A stretch of 8,196 bases of DNA from Bacteroidota bacterium (GCA_030592605.1 JAUVIT010000056.1:1-8196), one strand, 5' to 3'; positions 1-7,141 are shown, counted from the first letter of the stretch. The notes: generated by a model from the sequence alone, not told the origin. Made by a program: numbers and translations.

Positions 1-1703
1 ATGGGCTGAAACAATACACCAGTGGCACCTTCAATTTTTAACATGCGCTGAAAGTGCTCCATCAGGTCAATGTCATTGTCGATCCCCAGGGCCACCCCAC
101 CCACATCGGATTTATGAACCGGTCCAACCACCTTCATAACAAGGGGGAAACCTGTTTGATGTGCCATGCGATCCAGTGATGCTTCATCGTTTGCAATCCT
201 CTCGCTTACCCGTGAAATACCCGCAGCATCAAGAATTTTCTGGTTTACATCGGGACTTAGGTAGCCCTCTTCACTCTGGTCGATAAGCTTCCCGATGGTC
301 TCCAGATCAATGCCCTCAGGCCTGGAAGTATCTTCGGCAGGCAAATCTGTTCCATGCACAAGGGTAAGTGCTGCGCCCAGCTGCACTTCATCGGGAAAGT
401 TGATGGTCCCATAAGCCAGAAAGGCTTCAACTTCTTTGGCCGCAGTGGTCAGGGAAGGCAGAACCGGGTATATCGGCTTGCTGCATTGCTGCATCTTCTG
501 AAAAAGCAGTTCATAAACATCAAAAACAGGAGCTAGACCGGGCGTGCCAAATATGACCACAATGCCATCAATCTCTTTAAAGGAATGCTCACAATAATCA
601 ATGCATATCCCAAGCTGTTCTGCATTGCCGGTAGCCAGCATATCAATGGGATTTGATGCAGACGATCCCGGGTAGAGGTAGCCCAGCAACTCATCCACTT
701 TGGGTCCCTCCAGTTTGGGAACATCCATGTCCCCCTTGGCCAGCTGATCGGTAAGCATGACAGCGGGCCCTCCTGCATGCGTAATAATAGCCAGATTCCT
801 GCCATTCAGGGGTGGATGTAGCATGACCGAAGCCACGGTGGTCAGCTCTTCTCTGCCGTAGCATCGTACAATGCCTGCCTTGCGGAATAGTGCATCGACA
901 GCCATATCTGGACTGGCCATTGCTCCGGTATGTGATGAAGCTGCCCTGCTTCCCGCATCGGTGGTCCCCGCTTTAATGGCAGCAATCTGACATCCTTTCC
1001 CAATGAGGGAAGTAGCATGTCTGAGCAGACGGCCCGGATCCTTAATGGTTTCAAAATAGAGCATCTTCACACGGGACGAATGTTCCTCATCGAATGTCAG
1101 ATCCAGGTATTGCAGTACATCTTCCACGCCCAGCTGGGCAGAGTTTCCCACCGAAAAAACATGATTAAACCTGAGTCCTTTTTGTAGTCCCGACTCCATG
1201 ATAAATACCGCAGTTGCACCGCTACCGGAAATAAAATCGCAGCCTCTGGGATCCAGCTGTGGTATGGGAAGTGTAAAAACACCCTGGTAGGCCGGGGTCA
1301 TTACGCCTATGCAATTGGGACCAATCAGGGCGGCATTTTGCTTCCTGCAGATTTCCACAATATCCTTCTCAATCTGAGCTCCTTCACTGTTCTCCTCGCT
1401 AAACCCGGCCGATACAATTACAAAAGCCCGTGTTCCTTTGGTCTCTGACAGCTCTTTCACTACAGAGGTACACAGCGTTGCAGGAATTGCCAGAAAAGCA
1501 AGTTCGGTATTGGGCAGCTCACTGATCTCCCTGTAAGAAGGTAGCCCCTGAATCTCATCCTCCTTGGGATTCAGCGCACAAAGGCTCCCTTTGAATGTTC
1601 CGGTACGAATATTATGAAAGAGTTTTCCTCCGGGCTTGGAAATATTATTGGAGGCTCCTACAACGACAATACTCTCAGGATTAATAAGTTGGCGATTAAT
1701 CAT
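1..1703 (-). CDS. ADP-forming acyl/acetyl-CoA synthetase (fused alpha-beta), C-terminus beyond left edge
   Basis: Partial gene; 567 codons are readable and the rest lies beyond position 1. The family converts acyl-CoA (typically acetyl-CoA) + ADP + Pi to acid + ATP + CoA in the cytoplasm, a one-step energy-conserving acetate route. The frame was read by hand from the ATG at 1703-1701, the only start after the in-frame stop upstream. In order it shows an N-terminal CoA-binding Rossmann domain (VVVGASNN near residue 12, GPNCIGV near 130), a succinyl-CoA-ligase-like domain with SGSG where many relatives have SQSG, the alpha phosphohistidine motif SSHTGAMA (about residue 250), and the start of an ATP-grasp domain with KILDAAGI and the second conserved histidine in HKSDVGGV (about residue 530). 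Both relay histidines are present, so the enzyme looks active. It follows the hydrogenase operon on the same strand but has its own -7 box and a terminator-like hairpin upstream. The exact acyl substrate cannot be told. Confidence 0.9.
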   Translation of the reverse strand, partial: MINRQLINPESIVVVGASNNISKPGGKLFHNIRTGTFKGSLCALNPKEDEIQGLPSYREISELPNTELAFLAIPATLCTSVVKELSETKGTRAFVIVSAGFSEENSEGAQIEKDIVEICRKQNAALIGPNCIGVMTPAYQGVFTLPIPQLDPRGCDFISGSGATAVFIMESGLQKGLRFNHVFSVGNSAQLGVEDVLQYLDLTFDEEHSSRVKMLYFETIKDPGRLLRHATSLIGKGCQIAAIKAGTTDAGSRAASSHTGAMASPDMAVDALFRKAGIVRCYGREELTTVASVMLHPPLNGRNLAIITHAGGPAVMLTDQLAKGDMDVPKLEGPKVDELLGYLYPGSSASNPIDMLATGNAEQLGICIDYCEHSFKEIDGIVVIFGTPGLAPVFDVYELLFQKMQQCSKPIYPVLPSLTTAAKEVEAFLAYGTINFPDEVQLGAALTLVHGTDLPAEDTSRPEGIDLETIGKLIDQSEEGYLSPDVNQKILDAAGISRVSERIANDEASLDRMAHQTGFPLVMKVVGPVHKSDVGGVALGIDNDIDLMEHFQRMLKIEGATGVLFQP

Positions 1704-1723
1704 TCGAATCAGTTTAACAGATT

Positions 1724-1731
1724 CAAAGATA
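1724..1731 (-). promoter_or_regulatory. Bacteroidota-type -7 box for the acyl-CoA synthetase gene
   Basis: On the minus strand this reads TATCTTTG, a full match to the Bacteroidota TAnnTTTG box, 20 nt upstream of the synthetase ATG. No convincing -33 TTTG is seen at the expected distance, and the 5' leader would be short. The same 8-mer stands upstream of hydC, which suggests the two units use the same sigma factor. Confidence 0.4.
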
Positions 1732-1793
1732 ACAAAGCAGATTTGTGTGATCGCCAGATCGGAAGTGTCTTAGAACACTGCCCAACAACAGGA

Positions 1794-1856
1794 ATAAAAA
1801 AAATAAGGCAAGTTGCTGTTCTTCCTAAAACCCTCAAAAGATTCGCAACTTGCCTT
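1794..1856 (-). terminator. Rho-independent-like terminator after the hydrogenase operon
   Basis: A perfect 12-bp inverted repeat (AAGGCAAGTTGC at 1805-1816, GCAACTTGCCTT at 1845-1856) is followed, reading the minus strand, by a T-rich run ATTTTTTTATT. It lies about 100 nt downstream of the TM1266-family stop codon and about 100 nt upstream of the synthetase start, so it would separate the two transcription units. The 28-nt loop is large for a classical terminator, so partial read-through or attenuation into the synthetase gene is possible. Confidence 0.6.
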
Positions 1857-1953
1857 GCACCCCAACAATTACTTTTCAGCTATATAAACCAATAATAGGG
1901 AGATTTGTTTCCTATCAGTAGGATTTTAACAAATGGAGGATGTTTTTTAACAT

Positions 1954-2196
1954 TTAACCGGCCAGTACCGATTTTACTTTTACTCCCGGCAGCCTTCCCA
2001 GCTTTCCTGTGAGAGATCCGATCAGATCTGTATTCCCTTCAAGAACAAGGGAGATTACACTTGTTGAACGTTCCCTTAAGGGGATGCCCTGGCGTCCAAG
2101 GATCATATCGGCATGTTCAGAAATGATGGTGTTGATCCGGTGGATATCACCCTCCTCTCCAACCAGGATTATTACTGCCCCGATACGTTGTTCCAT
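1954..2196 (-). CDS. TM1266-family putative [FeFe]-hydrogenase system regulator
   Basis: An 80-residue protein with the pattern of the TM1266 family (ACT/NikR-C-terminal-like ferredoxin fold). It starts MEQRIGAVIILVGEE, then has a HADMILGRQGIPLRER segment and an ISLVLEGNTDLIGSLTGKLGRLPGV C-terminal half typical of a small ligand-binding ACT-like unit. The family is known to occur with [FeFe]-hydrogenase and its maturases and is annotated as a putative regulator; no biochemical role is firmly established. There is no DNA-binding domain in the sequence, so any control of transcription would have to go through another protein. It is the last gene of the hydC-hydB-hydA-rex cluster, 26 nt after rex, and is followed by the hairpin terminator. 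Start is an ATG at 2196-2194. The identification is from memory of the family pattern. Confidence 0.8.
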   Translation of the reverse strand: MEQRIGAVIILVGEEGDIHRINTIISEHADMILGRQGIPLRERSTSVISLVLEGNTDLIGSLTGKLGRLPGVKVKSVLAG

Positions 2197-2222
2197 ACAA
2201 CGAATATACTAATAAATGCATA

Positions 2223-2846
2223 TTATTCCCGGGGACTCTTCACGAAATAGGCCACTTTTTCGAGCGAAGTAATCATATCATACTCATCCAGGAAGACTTC
2301 ATTGGGTACATTCAGGGGTATCGTTGTGAAATTCATAAGACCCTTGATTCCTGCTTCCACCAGTTGAGCTGCAACTTCAGAGGCTGAATCAGCCGGGACT
2401 GTCAAAATGGCGATGGAGATCTGGTGGGTTTCAACCACCTCCTTCAGTCTGCTGAGCGGGTAGCACTTTACACCAGAGATCACCCTGTCTATTTTAGTGG
2501 TATCCACATCGAAAGTAGCTATGATATTCAGCTTGGAACGTTTCCCTACAAAATAGGTGGTGAACGCTCTACCAAGATTTCCGATCCCGATCACGGCCAC
2601 ATTGAGGCCCATCTCTGAATCAAGTATCTCTCCAATTACATCGACCAGTTCTCTTACATCATAACCCTTACGCTGCATGCTGGTATAACCGATAAACATA
2701 ATATCACGGCGAACCTGTACTGCGGTATTGTGATGAAGATTTGCTAACTCGTGAGAAAAAATATGTGTTTTTCCCTCCTCCAGGCATTGAAGCAGGGATC
2801 TGCGGTATTCACTCAAACGTTCAACGGTACGTTCCGGTAGGGTCAT
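2223..2846 (-). CDS. rex: Redox-sensing transcriptional repressor Rex
   Basis: A 207-residue protein (ATG at 2846-2844). Rex dimers bind operators when NADH is low and release them when NADH binds, controlling fermentation and hydrogenase genes. The first ~75 residues form a winged helix: LPERTVERLSEYRR, SHELANLHHNTAVQVRRD (recognition helix) and GYDVRELVDVI. A Rossmann domain follows with the NAD-binding GIGNLGRA loop and, after the next strand, FDVD. The C-terminal helix ending EKVAYFVKSP fits the domain-swapped helix of Rex. The wing (GYTSMQRKGY) lacks the FGxxG pattern of Gram-positive and Thermus Rex, so operator preference may differ. An in-frame TTG at 2870 would add eight residues; ATG was chosen because Rex proteins usually begin just before the LPE/IPE motif. 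It sits downstream of hydA, and an 18-nt Rex-like site precedes it, which suggests autoregulation. Confidence 0.93.
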   Translation of the reverse strand: MTLPERTVERLSEYRRSLLQCLEEGKTHIFSHELANLHHNTAVQVRRDIMFIGYTSMQRKGYDVRELVDVIGEILDSEMGLNVAVIGIGNLGRAFTTYFVGKRSKLNIIATFDVDTTKIDRVISGVKCYPLSRLKEVVETHQISIAILTVPADSASEVAAQLVEAGIKGLMNFTTIPLNVPNEVFLDEYDMITSLEKVAYFVKSPRE

Positions 2847-2882
2847 AAAATAATCATTGCTCTGATGCAATACTACGAAATA

Positions 2883-2900
2883 TTGTTAATTAAATCACAG
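2883..2900. promoter_or_regulatory. Candidate Rex operator upstream of rex
   Basis: The plus strand reads TTGTTAATTAAATCACAG. Compared with the Rex pattern TTGTKAA-N4-TTMACAA, as recalled, 12 of the 14 specified positions match and the half-site spacing is right. It lies in the hydA-rex gap, 37 nt before the chosen rex start, where a bound repressor could control a rex-specific promoter. The region is AT-rich, so a chance match is possible. Confidence 0.4.
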
Positions 2901-2924
2901 CTTCGACTTAAGAATTCTATTGAT

Positions 2925-4649
2925 CTACAACAAAACCTCCCTTTTTAAATAGGTGGTATAGAACAAGTCCTGGCTCAGTTTACCTCCAGCTTCCTTCAGC
3001 AAATCCCTGTAGATTTCCTGAACAAGCGGGTCGCCGTGAGCTGTATGGTTTTTGGTCCCGTTATCCATATCATAGACCGCCTTTGACCTGGTACGTATCA
3101 GTTTCTCCTCGGCAGGAATGGGTTGCCCTCCACCATTGACGCATCCATCCGGACAGGCCATTACCTCCAGAATATCCAGTTTTCTCTTTCCTGCTTTGAG
3201 CTCTTCAATCAAGGCCACTGCATTGGCAAGTCCACTAACCGTACCCATCCGTATTTCTGTTTTACCTGCCTTAACGATCATCTCCCGATAGGACTTATTT
3301 ATCCGGAACCTGTGCAATTTAGATGCAGGTATCTCGGTCCCTGTGATTTGTGCATAAATGGTGCGAACGGTGGCTTCTGCCTCTCCACCTGCCACACCAC
3401 AGAGTTTACCTGCAGAACCTGTGGAATAGAATGGTGCATCGGGCAACTCCGGCTCCAGAAGCTCAAGGTCGAGTCCGCTGAGTTTAATCATCCTGGCCAG
3501 TTCACGGGTGGTTAGCACAAGATCGATTGTTGGAATCCCCCTACGGGTCATCTCCACCCGTCTTGCTTCGGTCTTGGCTGCTGTACAGGAGGAGATCACA
3601 ACAGAAACGATCTCTTTTCCTTCCTCTTTCTCAGCTTTGGGAAACCACTCCCTGATCAGTGCTCCGGCAATTTGTTGGGGGGATTTCAATGGGGAAAGCA
3701 AGTAAAGGAGTTCAGGATAATATTGCTCCGCATAATGAATCCATGCCGGACAGGAAGAGGTGATCAGTGGAAGAACCTGGCCATCCCTCTTTCGATCCTG
3801 GTAAATCCTGGCCTGCTCCATAATCATCAGATCGGCTCCAAATGATGTTTCAAAAACCTTATCGAAGCCATACCTGCGCAATACAGCATTGATGATCCCG
3901 CTTAAATCGGTACCTGGTTTATAGCCCAGCAGCTCAGCCACAGAGACGGCCACAGCCGGACTGTACTGGACCACCACCAGTTTGCCGGGAGCATGAATAT
4001 GTTCTTCCAGTTCGGGAAATTGAACATGCTCAATAAGGGCCCCGGTGGGGCAGGCTACCAGACATTGACCGCAGGAAGTGCAGTTTGAATCATTGAGAGG
4101 TAAGGCCAGAGTAGTGGATATCTTCAATTCATTTCCCCTGTGCGCAAAATCCAGGGATGAGGTAGCCATTATCTCCTCACATATTCTTACACAGCGCCCG
4201 CAGAGTATGCATTTGGATGGGTCTCTGATAATGGCAGGACTCGACTTATCAATTTTATGCGGACTCCTCTTTCCAGGAATACGCCGCTCCCTGATGTTCA
4301 GATCTTCTGAGAGAGATTGCAGCTCACAGGAACCATTTCGCTCGCAGTAAAGACAATCGTCAGGATGGTTGGAAAGTAACAATTCCACATTGGTTTTACG
4401 CGCTCGCAATACCCTGGGAGAATGGGTCATGATCTTCATGGGTCCCTCAATGGGGAAGGAACAGGATGGGACGAGATTCTCACTTCCTTCCACCTCAACC
4501 ACACACATCCTGCAAGCTCCTGAAGGAGACAGGTCCTTCATGCTGCAAATGGTTGGCACGTGCATACCATGACGATTCAGAGCAGAGAGAATGGTTTCTC
4601 CCTTCTCTGCTTCAATACTCCTTCCGTTTACCTCCAGCCTAACTCCCAT
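2925..4649 (-). CDS. hydA: [FeFe]-hydrogenase catalytic subunit HydA with atypical active-site residues
   Basis: A 574-residue soluble protein, the same length as C. pasteurianum CpI, and its cluster residues fall on nearly the same numbers. Domains: [2Fe-2S] (C35, C46, C49, C63); His-Cys [4Fe-4S] (H95, C99, C102, C108); two ferredoxin-type [4Fe-4S] (C147/150/153/157 and C190/193/196/200); then the H-domain. All four H-cluster cysteines are present: C300 in TSSCPAW, C355 in SSCTAAKTEA, C499 and C503 in EVMACPDGCVNGGGQP. The C-terminal part ends KLSQDLFYTTYLKR as in small-subunit-like tails, without the extra [2Fe-2S] domain of T. maritima HydA. Odd: position 299 is Ser, 279 is Gln, 282 is Ile, 358 is Ala, 353 and 354 are Ser and 417 is Cys, so the usual proton relay and second sphere are missing while S319 and R286 remain. 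The gene starts 6 nt after hydB, which implies a complex with HydB and HydC. Normal H2 activity is uncertain. Confidence 0.93.
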   Translation of the reverse strand: MGVRLEVNGRSIEAEKGETILSALNRHGMHVPTICSMKDLSPSGACRMCVVEVEGSENLVPSCSFPIEGPMKIMTHSPRVLRARKTNVELLLSNHPDDCLYCERNGSCELQSLSEDLNIRERRIPGKRSPHKIDKSSPAIIRDPSKCILCGRCVRICEEIMATSSLDFAHRGNELKISTTLALPLNDSNCTSCGQCLVACPTGALIEHVQFPELEEHIHAPGKLVVVQYSPAVAVSVAELLGYKPGTDLSGIINAVLRRYGFDKVFETSFGADLMIMEQARIYQDRKRDGQVLPLITSSCPAWIHYAEQYYPELLYLLSPLKSPQQIAGALIREWFPKAEKEEGKEIVSVVISSCTAAKTEARRVEMTRRGIPTIDLVLTTRELARMIKLSGLDLELLEPELPDAPFYSTGSAGKLCGVAGGEAEATVRTIYAQITGTEIPASKLHRFRINKSYREMIVKAGKTEIRMGTVSGLANAVALIEELKAGKRKLDILEVMACPDGCVNGGGQPIPAEEKLIRTRSKAVYDMDNGTKNHTAHGDPLVQEIYRDLLKEAGGKLSQDLFYTTYLKREVLL

Positions 4650-4655
4650 TATTCG

Positions 4656-6587
4656 CTATTTATAATAAACTGCTGTAAACTTGCATACCTCATGGCAGAT
4701 ACCACACCCTATACACTTTTCCTGATCAATAAAATAGGGGTGCCTGGCCGTACCGATAATTGCTTCGGCCGGACACCTTTTGGCACAGATGGAGCATCCG
4801 GTACAAAGGTCCACATCGATGAACCAGCTACGTAATTCCGTGCAGGAATTGGAGGGACAGCGCCTGTTAAAAATATGCTCCTCGTATTCGTGCCTGAAAT
4901 ATTTGAGTGTACTGAGTACCGGGTTGGGTGCGTTCTGACCAAGTCCGCAGAGGGAGGTATCTTTCATTACTTCAGCCAGTGTTTCAAGCTGCATCACACC
5001 CTTGAACTGCTCCAGGGTAGTATGACCCTCCTCATCTGCGGGTTTCCTGGTGATACTCCGCAGGATCTCAGCCATACGCCTGGTCCCCTCCCGGCAGGGG
5101 ATGCATTTGCCACAGCTCTGCTTATTCATATACTCCATGAAGTAGCTGACTGTATTTACCACGCAGCTCTGATCGTCCATCACAAAAATTCCACCCGAAC
5201 CCATAATCAGGCCTTTCTCCTTCAGGGTTTCATAGGTCACAGGAATATCCATCAGCTCCACAGGTACCATACATCCCGATGGCCCCCCCACATGAAGGGC
5301 TTTCAATTCCCGCCCTTTACCCACACCACCAATAATCTTATTGACAATGGTATCGAATGAGGTGCCCAATGGTACTTCAACCAATCCTGTCAGTTTCACA
5401 CGACCCGAAATGCTAAATATCTTAGTGCCCGGACACTCTGTAGTGCCTATCCCCTTAAACCAATCCGGGCCATTCCTGATGATTCCGGGCAAATTGGAAA
5501 GGGTCTCCACATTATTAACCACAGTGGGTCTCCCCAGATAACCTGAAGTGGAGGGATAAGGCGGTTTGGAGGAGGGTATTCCCCTTCGGCCTTCAAGGCT
5601 GGCAATCAAGGCCGTTTCCTCTCCGCAGACAAATGCTCCGGGGCCTTTTCGCAGGGAAATCTGGAGATTGTAACCACTGTCCAGGATATTGTCCCCCAGC
5701 AGTCCCATCTCTCTTAATATCTTGATGGCATTGTTAATGCGTCTTATGGCATTTTTGTATTCGCTGCGAATATAAATATAGGCCCTGTTGGAACCAATGG
5801 CATAGGCAGCAATTGAGATGCCCTCCAGTAAACGAAACGGATCTCCCTCCATCAGCGTACGGTCCATAAAGGCTCCGGGATCGCTCTCCTCGGCATTACA
5901 AACCAGAAATTTCTGATCGGAGGGTGTCCGAAACGCTGCCTTCCATTTCTCACCTGTGGAAAATCCTCCTCCCGACCGGCCCCTCAGTCCACTGTCGCTC
6001 ACCAGGTCACAAACTTCGCTGAATGTATACGAGCGGATGGTAAGCAGAAATGCCCTGTAACCACCACCGGCAATATACTCTTCAATAGAAAATGGATCGA
6101 TGATTCCGCAGGACTCCAAAACAATGCGGCTCTGCAAGGCAAAGTATGGAATATCTTCCAGGGATGGGACATCTTTCCATGGCTCCTGTCCCTCCCGGTA
6201 AAGCTGACCAATAACATGCTGATCAGGGACCTCGCGGTGAAACAGGTCATCCAGCAAAGAGGGAACTTTCTCCGCAGTAATTCTGCTAAAAAAAATTCGG
6301 GTTCGTCCCGGCAGCTGAACCGAAATCACGGGATCTTCTGAACTTAATCCGATACTTCCTGTTTCGGCCAGGTCAATATCAATGGATCGCTCCGCAGCGT
6401 ATTGCTCAATGGCCTCCCAGGTCCTCATGGATCCAGCTACAATTCCTGAAGTAGAGCTGTTCACCATCACAAGAGGTCTGGGGATCTGTATCTTTCTGAG
6501 TAAAGCTGTCTGTCCGAGTTCGTCAGGACTTAGCTCAGAGGGATTCTGCTGTGCCAGTTTTATTAATATTTCCTTATCTGCCTGCAT
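4656..6587 (-). CDS. hydB: HydB, NuoF-like FMN/NAD(H)-binding subunit lacking the N-terminal [2Fe-2S] ligands
   Basis: A 643-residue flavoprotein subunit that would exchange electrons between NAD(H) and the Fe-S chain of a HydABC complex. An N-terminal thioredoxin-like domain (~36-115) comes first. The NuoF core follows: LRGRSGGGFSTGEKW (201-215, FMN/NAD loop), CNAEESDPGAFMDR (230-243), GPGAFVCGEETALIASLEG (315-333), and the N3-type [4Fe-4S] ligands C492, C495, C498 and C547. C475, H571, C577 and C582 match the positions of the Zn site of T. maritima HydB as I recall it. Two C-terminal ferredoxin-type [4Fe-4S] motifs end the protein (C595/598/601/605 and C625/628/631/635). Odd: the four cysteines of the N-terminal [2Fe-2S] cluster are replaced (N43, G48, S78, S82) although the domain is otherwise alignable. 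The start overlaps the hydC end by 14 nt, implying translational coupling; a purine-rich AGGGAAG abuts the ATG. Confidence 0.93.
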   Translation of the reverse strand: MQADKEILIKLAQQNPSELSPDELGQTALLRKIQIPRPLVMVNSSTSGIVAGSMRTWEAIEQYAAERSIDIDLAETGSIGLSSEDPVISVQLPGRTRIFFSRITAEKVPSLLDDLFHREVPDQHVIGQLYREGQEPWKDVPSLEDIPYFALQSRIVLESCGIIDPFSIEEYIAGGGYRAFLLTIRSYTFSEVCDLVSDSGLRGRSGGGFSTGEKWKAAFRTPSDQKFLVCNAEESDPGAFMDRTLMEGDPFRLLEGISIAAYAIGSNRAYIYIRSEYKNAIRRINNAIKILREMGLLGDNILDSGYNLQISLRKGPGAFVCGEETALIASLEGRRGIPSSKPPYPSTSGYLGRPTVVNNVETLSNLPGIIRNGPDWFKGIGTTECPGTKIFSISGRVKLTGLVEVPLGTSFDTIVNKIIGGVGKGRELKALHVGGPSGCMVPVELMDIPVTYETLKEKGLIMGSGGIFVMDDQSCVVNTVSYFMEYMNKQSCGKCIPCREGTRRMAEILRSITRKPADEEGHTTLEQFKGVMQLETLAEVMKDTSLCGLGQNAPNPVLSTLKYFRHEYEEHIFNRRCPSNSCTELRSWFIDVDLCTGCSICAKRCPAEAIIGTARHPYFIDQEKCIGCGICHEVCKFTAVYYK

Positions 6588-7050
6588 CTTCCCTGTATTG
6601 CTTTATGATCTCCCTGAGCTCCTTTACTGAAATCCTGGAATGATATTCACCATTCACAGCCATAACCGGCGACTGTCCGCATGCGCCAATGCAGGACTGT
6701 ACCTCCAGACTAAACATACCATCCCGAGTGGTCTCGCCGTCCTTAATTTCCAGCAGTTTTGCTAATTCACTCAACAACTCCCCTGAGCCACTCATATGAC
6801 ATGAGGTGCCATTGCAAAGAACCACATGGTAGAAGCCTCTGGGTGTAAAAGAGAACTGATTATAGAAGGTGGCCAGACCATATATTTTACTGGTGGGTAG
6901 CGATAGATGAGCTCCGATACTTGAGATGGCCTCTTCAGAAATATAACCAAATTCATCCTGAACAGCTTGAAGCAGCGGGATCAGCGCATTCCTCTTAATC
7001 TGAGGAAATCTCTTTAGAATCACTTCAATTCGTGCTGTTTCGTCTGCCAT
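6574..7050 (-). CDS. hydC: HydC, NuoE-like thioredoxin-fold [2Fe-2S] subunit
   Basis: A 158-residue protein of the complex I 24-kDa (NuoE) family, a normal length. The helical N-terminal part (RNALIPLLQAVQDEFGYIS, IYGLATFYNQFSF) is typical. The thioredoxin-like domain carries all four [2Fe-2S] ligands: C79 and C84 in LCNGTSCHMSG, and C120 and C124 in QSCIGACGQSPVMAVNG. In HydABC and NuoEFG complexes this subunit sits on the FMN subunit and holds an electron-transfer cluster. It is the first gene of the operon, preceded by a TATCTTTG -7 box and a near-perfect palindrome, and its last 14 nt overlap hydB. Nothing in it departs from the family, in contrast to HydB and HydA. The ATG at 7050-7048 has no clear Shine-Dalgarno sequence, as is common in Bacteroidota. 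Confidence 0.93.
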   Translation of the reverse strand: MADETARIEVILKRFPQIKRNALIPLLQAVQDEFGYISEEAISSIGAHLSLPTSKIYGLATFYNQFSFTPRGFYHVVLCNGTSCHMSGSGELLSELAKLLEIKDGETTRDGMFSLEVQSCIGACGQSPVMAVNGEYHSRISVKELREIIKQYREDAGR

Positions 7051-7085
7051 AAAATTATATAGGTATCAACTTTTTAGTGCAGAAA

Positions 7086-7104
7086 TTCTGTTAATTTCAC
7101 AGAA
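7086..7104. promoter_or_regulatory. Palindromic operator candidate upstream of hydC
   Basis: TTCTGTTAATTTCACAGAA is a 19-bp dyad with 16 of 18 symmetric positions matching. It starts 4 nt downstream of the predicted hydC -7 box, so it would cover the transcription start, a typical repressor position. Its half-sites resemble Rex half-sites (TGTTAA/TGTGAA), but their spacing is shorter than in the usual 18-bp Rex site, so the regulator is uncertain. Confidence 0.45.
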
Positions 7105-7108
7105 CGCT

Positions 7109-7141
7109 CAAAGATATTGATTATGTTTGTTATTTGAAAAA
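7109..7141 (-). promoter_or_regulatory. Promoter of the hydC-hydB-hydA-rex operon
   Basis: The minus strand reads TATCTTTG at 7116-7109, a full match to the Bacteroidota TAnnTTTG -7 box, with a T-rich TTTTTC at 7141-7136 about 19 nt upstream as a weak -33 element. The predicted start would give a leader of about 50 nt before the hydC ATG. Confidence 0.5.

Larger units (their letters stand above)
1704..1953. other. Intergenic region between synthetase and hydrogenase operon
   Basis: About 250 nt without a credible gene. It holds the hairpin terminator at 1794-1856 and the -7 box at 1724-1731. The plus-strand open frame that crosses it is antisense to the synthetase start and has no recognisable content. 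A minor 5-bp hairpin (1910-1923) and an ATGTT-TTTT-AACAT dyad (1940-1953) are too small to interpret. Confidence 0.6.

Noticed and set aside
1614..1895. 93-codon plus-strand open frame over the synthetase start and intergenic region
   Set aside because: It runs through the terminator hairpin and antisense to the conserved CoA-binding domain; no recognisable content.
1910..1923. Small TCCTA-TCAG-TAGGA hairpin
   Set aside because: The five-base stem in an AT-rich intergenic region has no T-run and is close to chance expectation.
2847..2870. Upstream TTG start of rex
   Set aside because: It adds eight residues not typical of Rex N-termini, and an ATG is available directly before the LPERTVERL motif; it cannot be fully excluded.
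3123..3515. 130-codon plus-strand open frame antisense to hydA
   Set aside because: It overlaps the conserved H-domain coding strand; no family resemblance or start signals.
4875..5360. 161-codon plus-strand open frame antisense to hydB
   Set aside because: It lies wholly within the clearly conserved hydB frame, has no recognisable domain and is His/Thr/Leu-rich as expected of an antisense shadow.
7086..7104. Canonical Rex operator upstream of hydC
   Set aside because: Half-sites are similar but spacing is about 3 nt shorter than the usual 18-bp Rex site, so it is listed only as an operator candidate.
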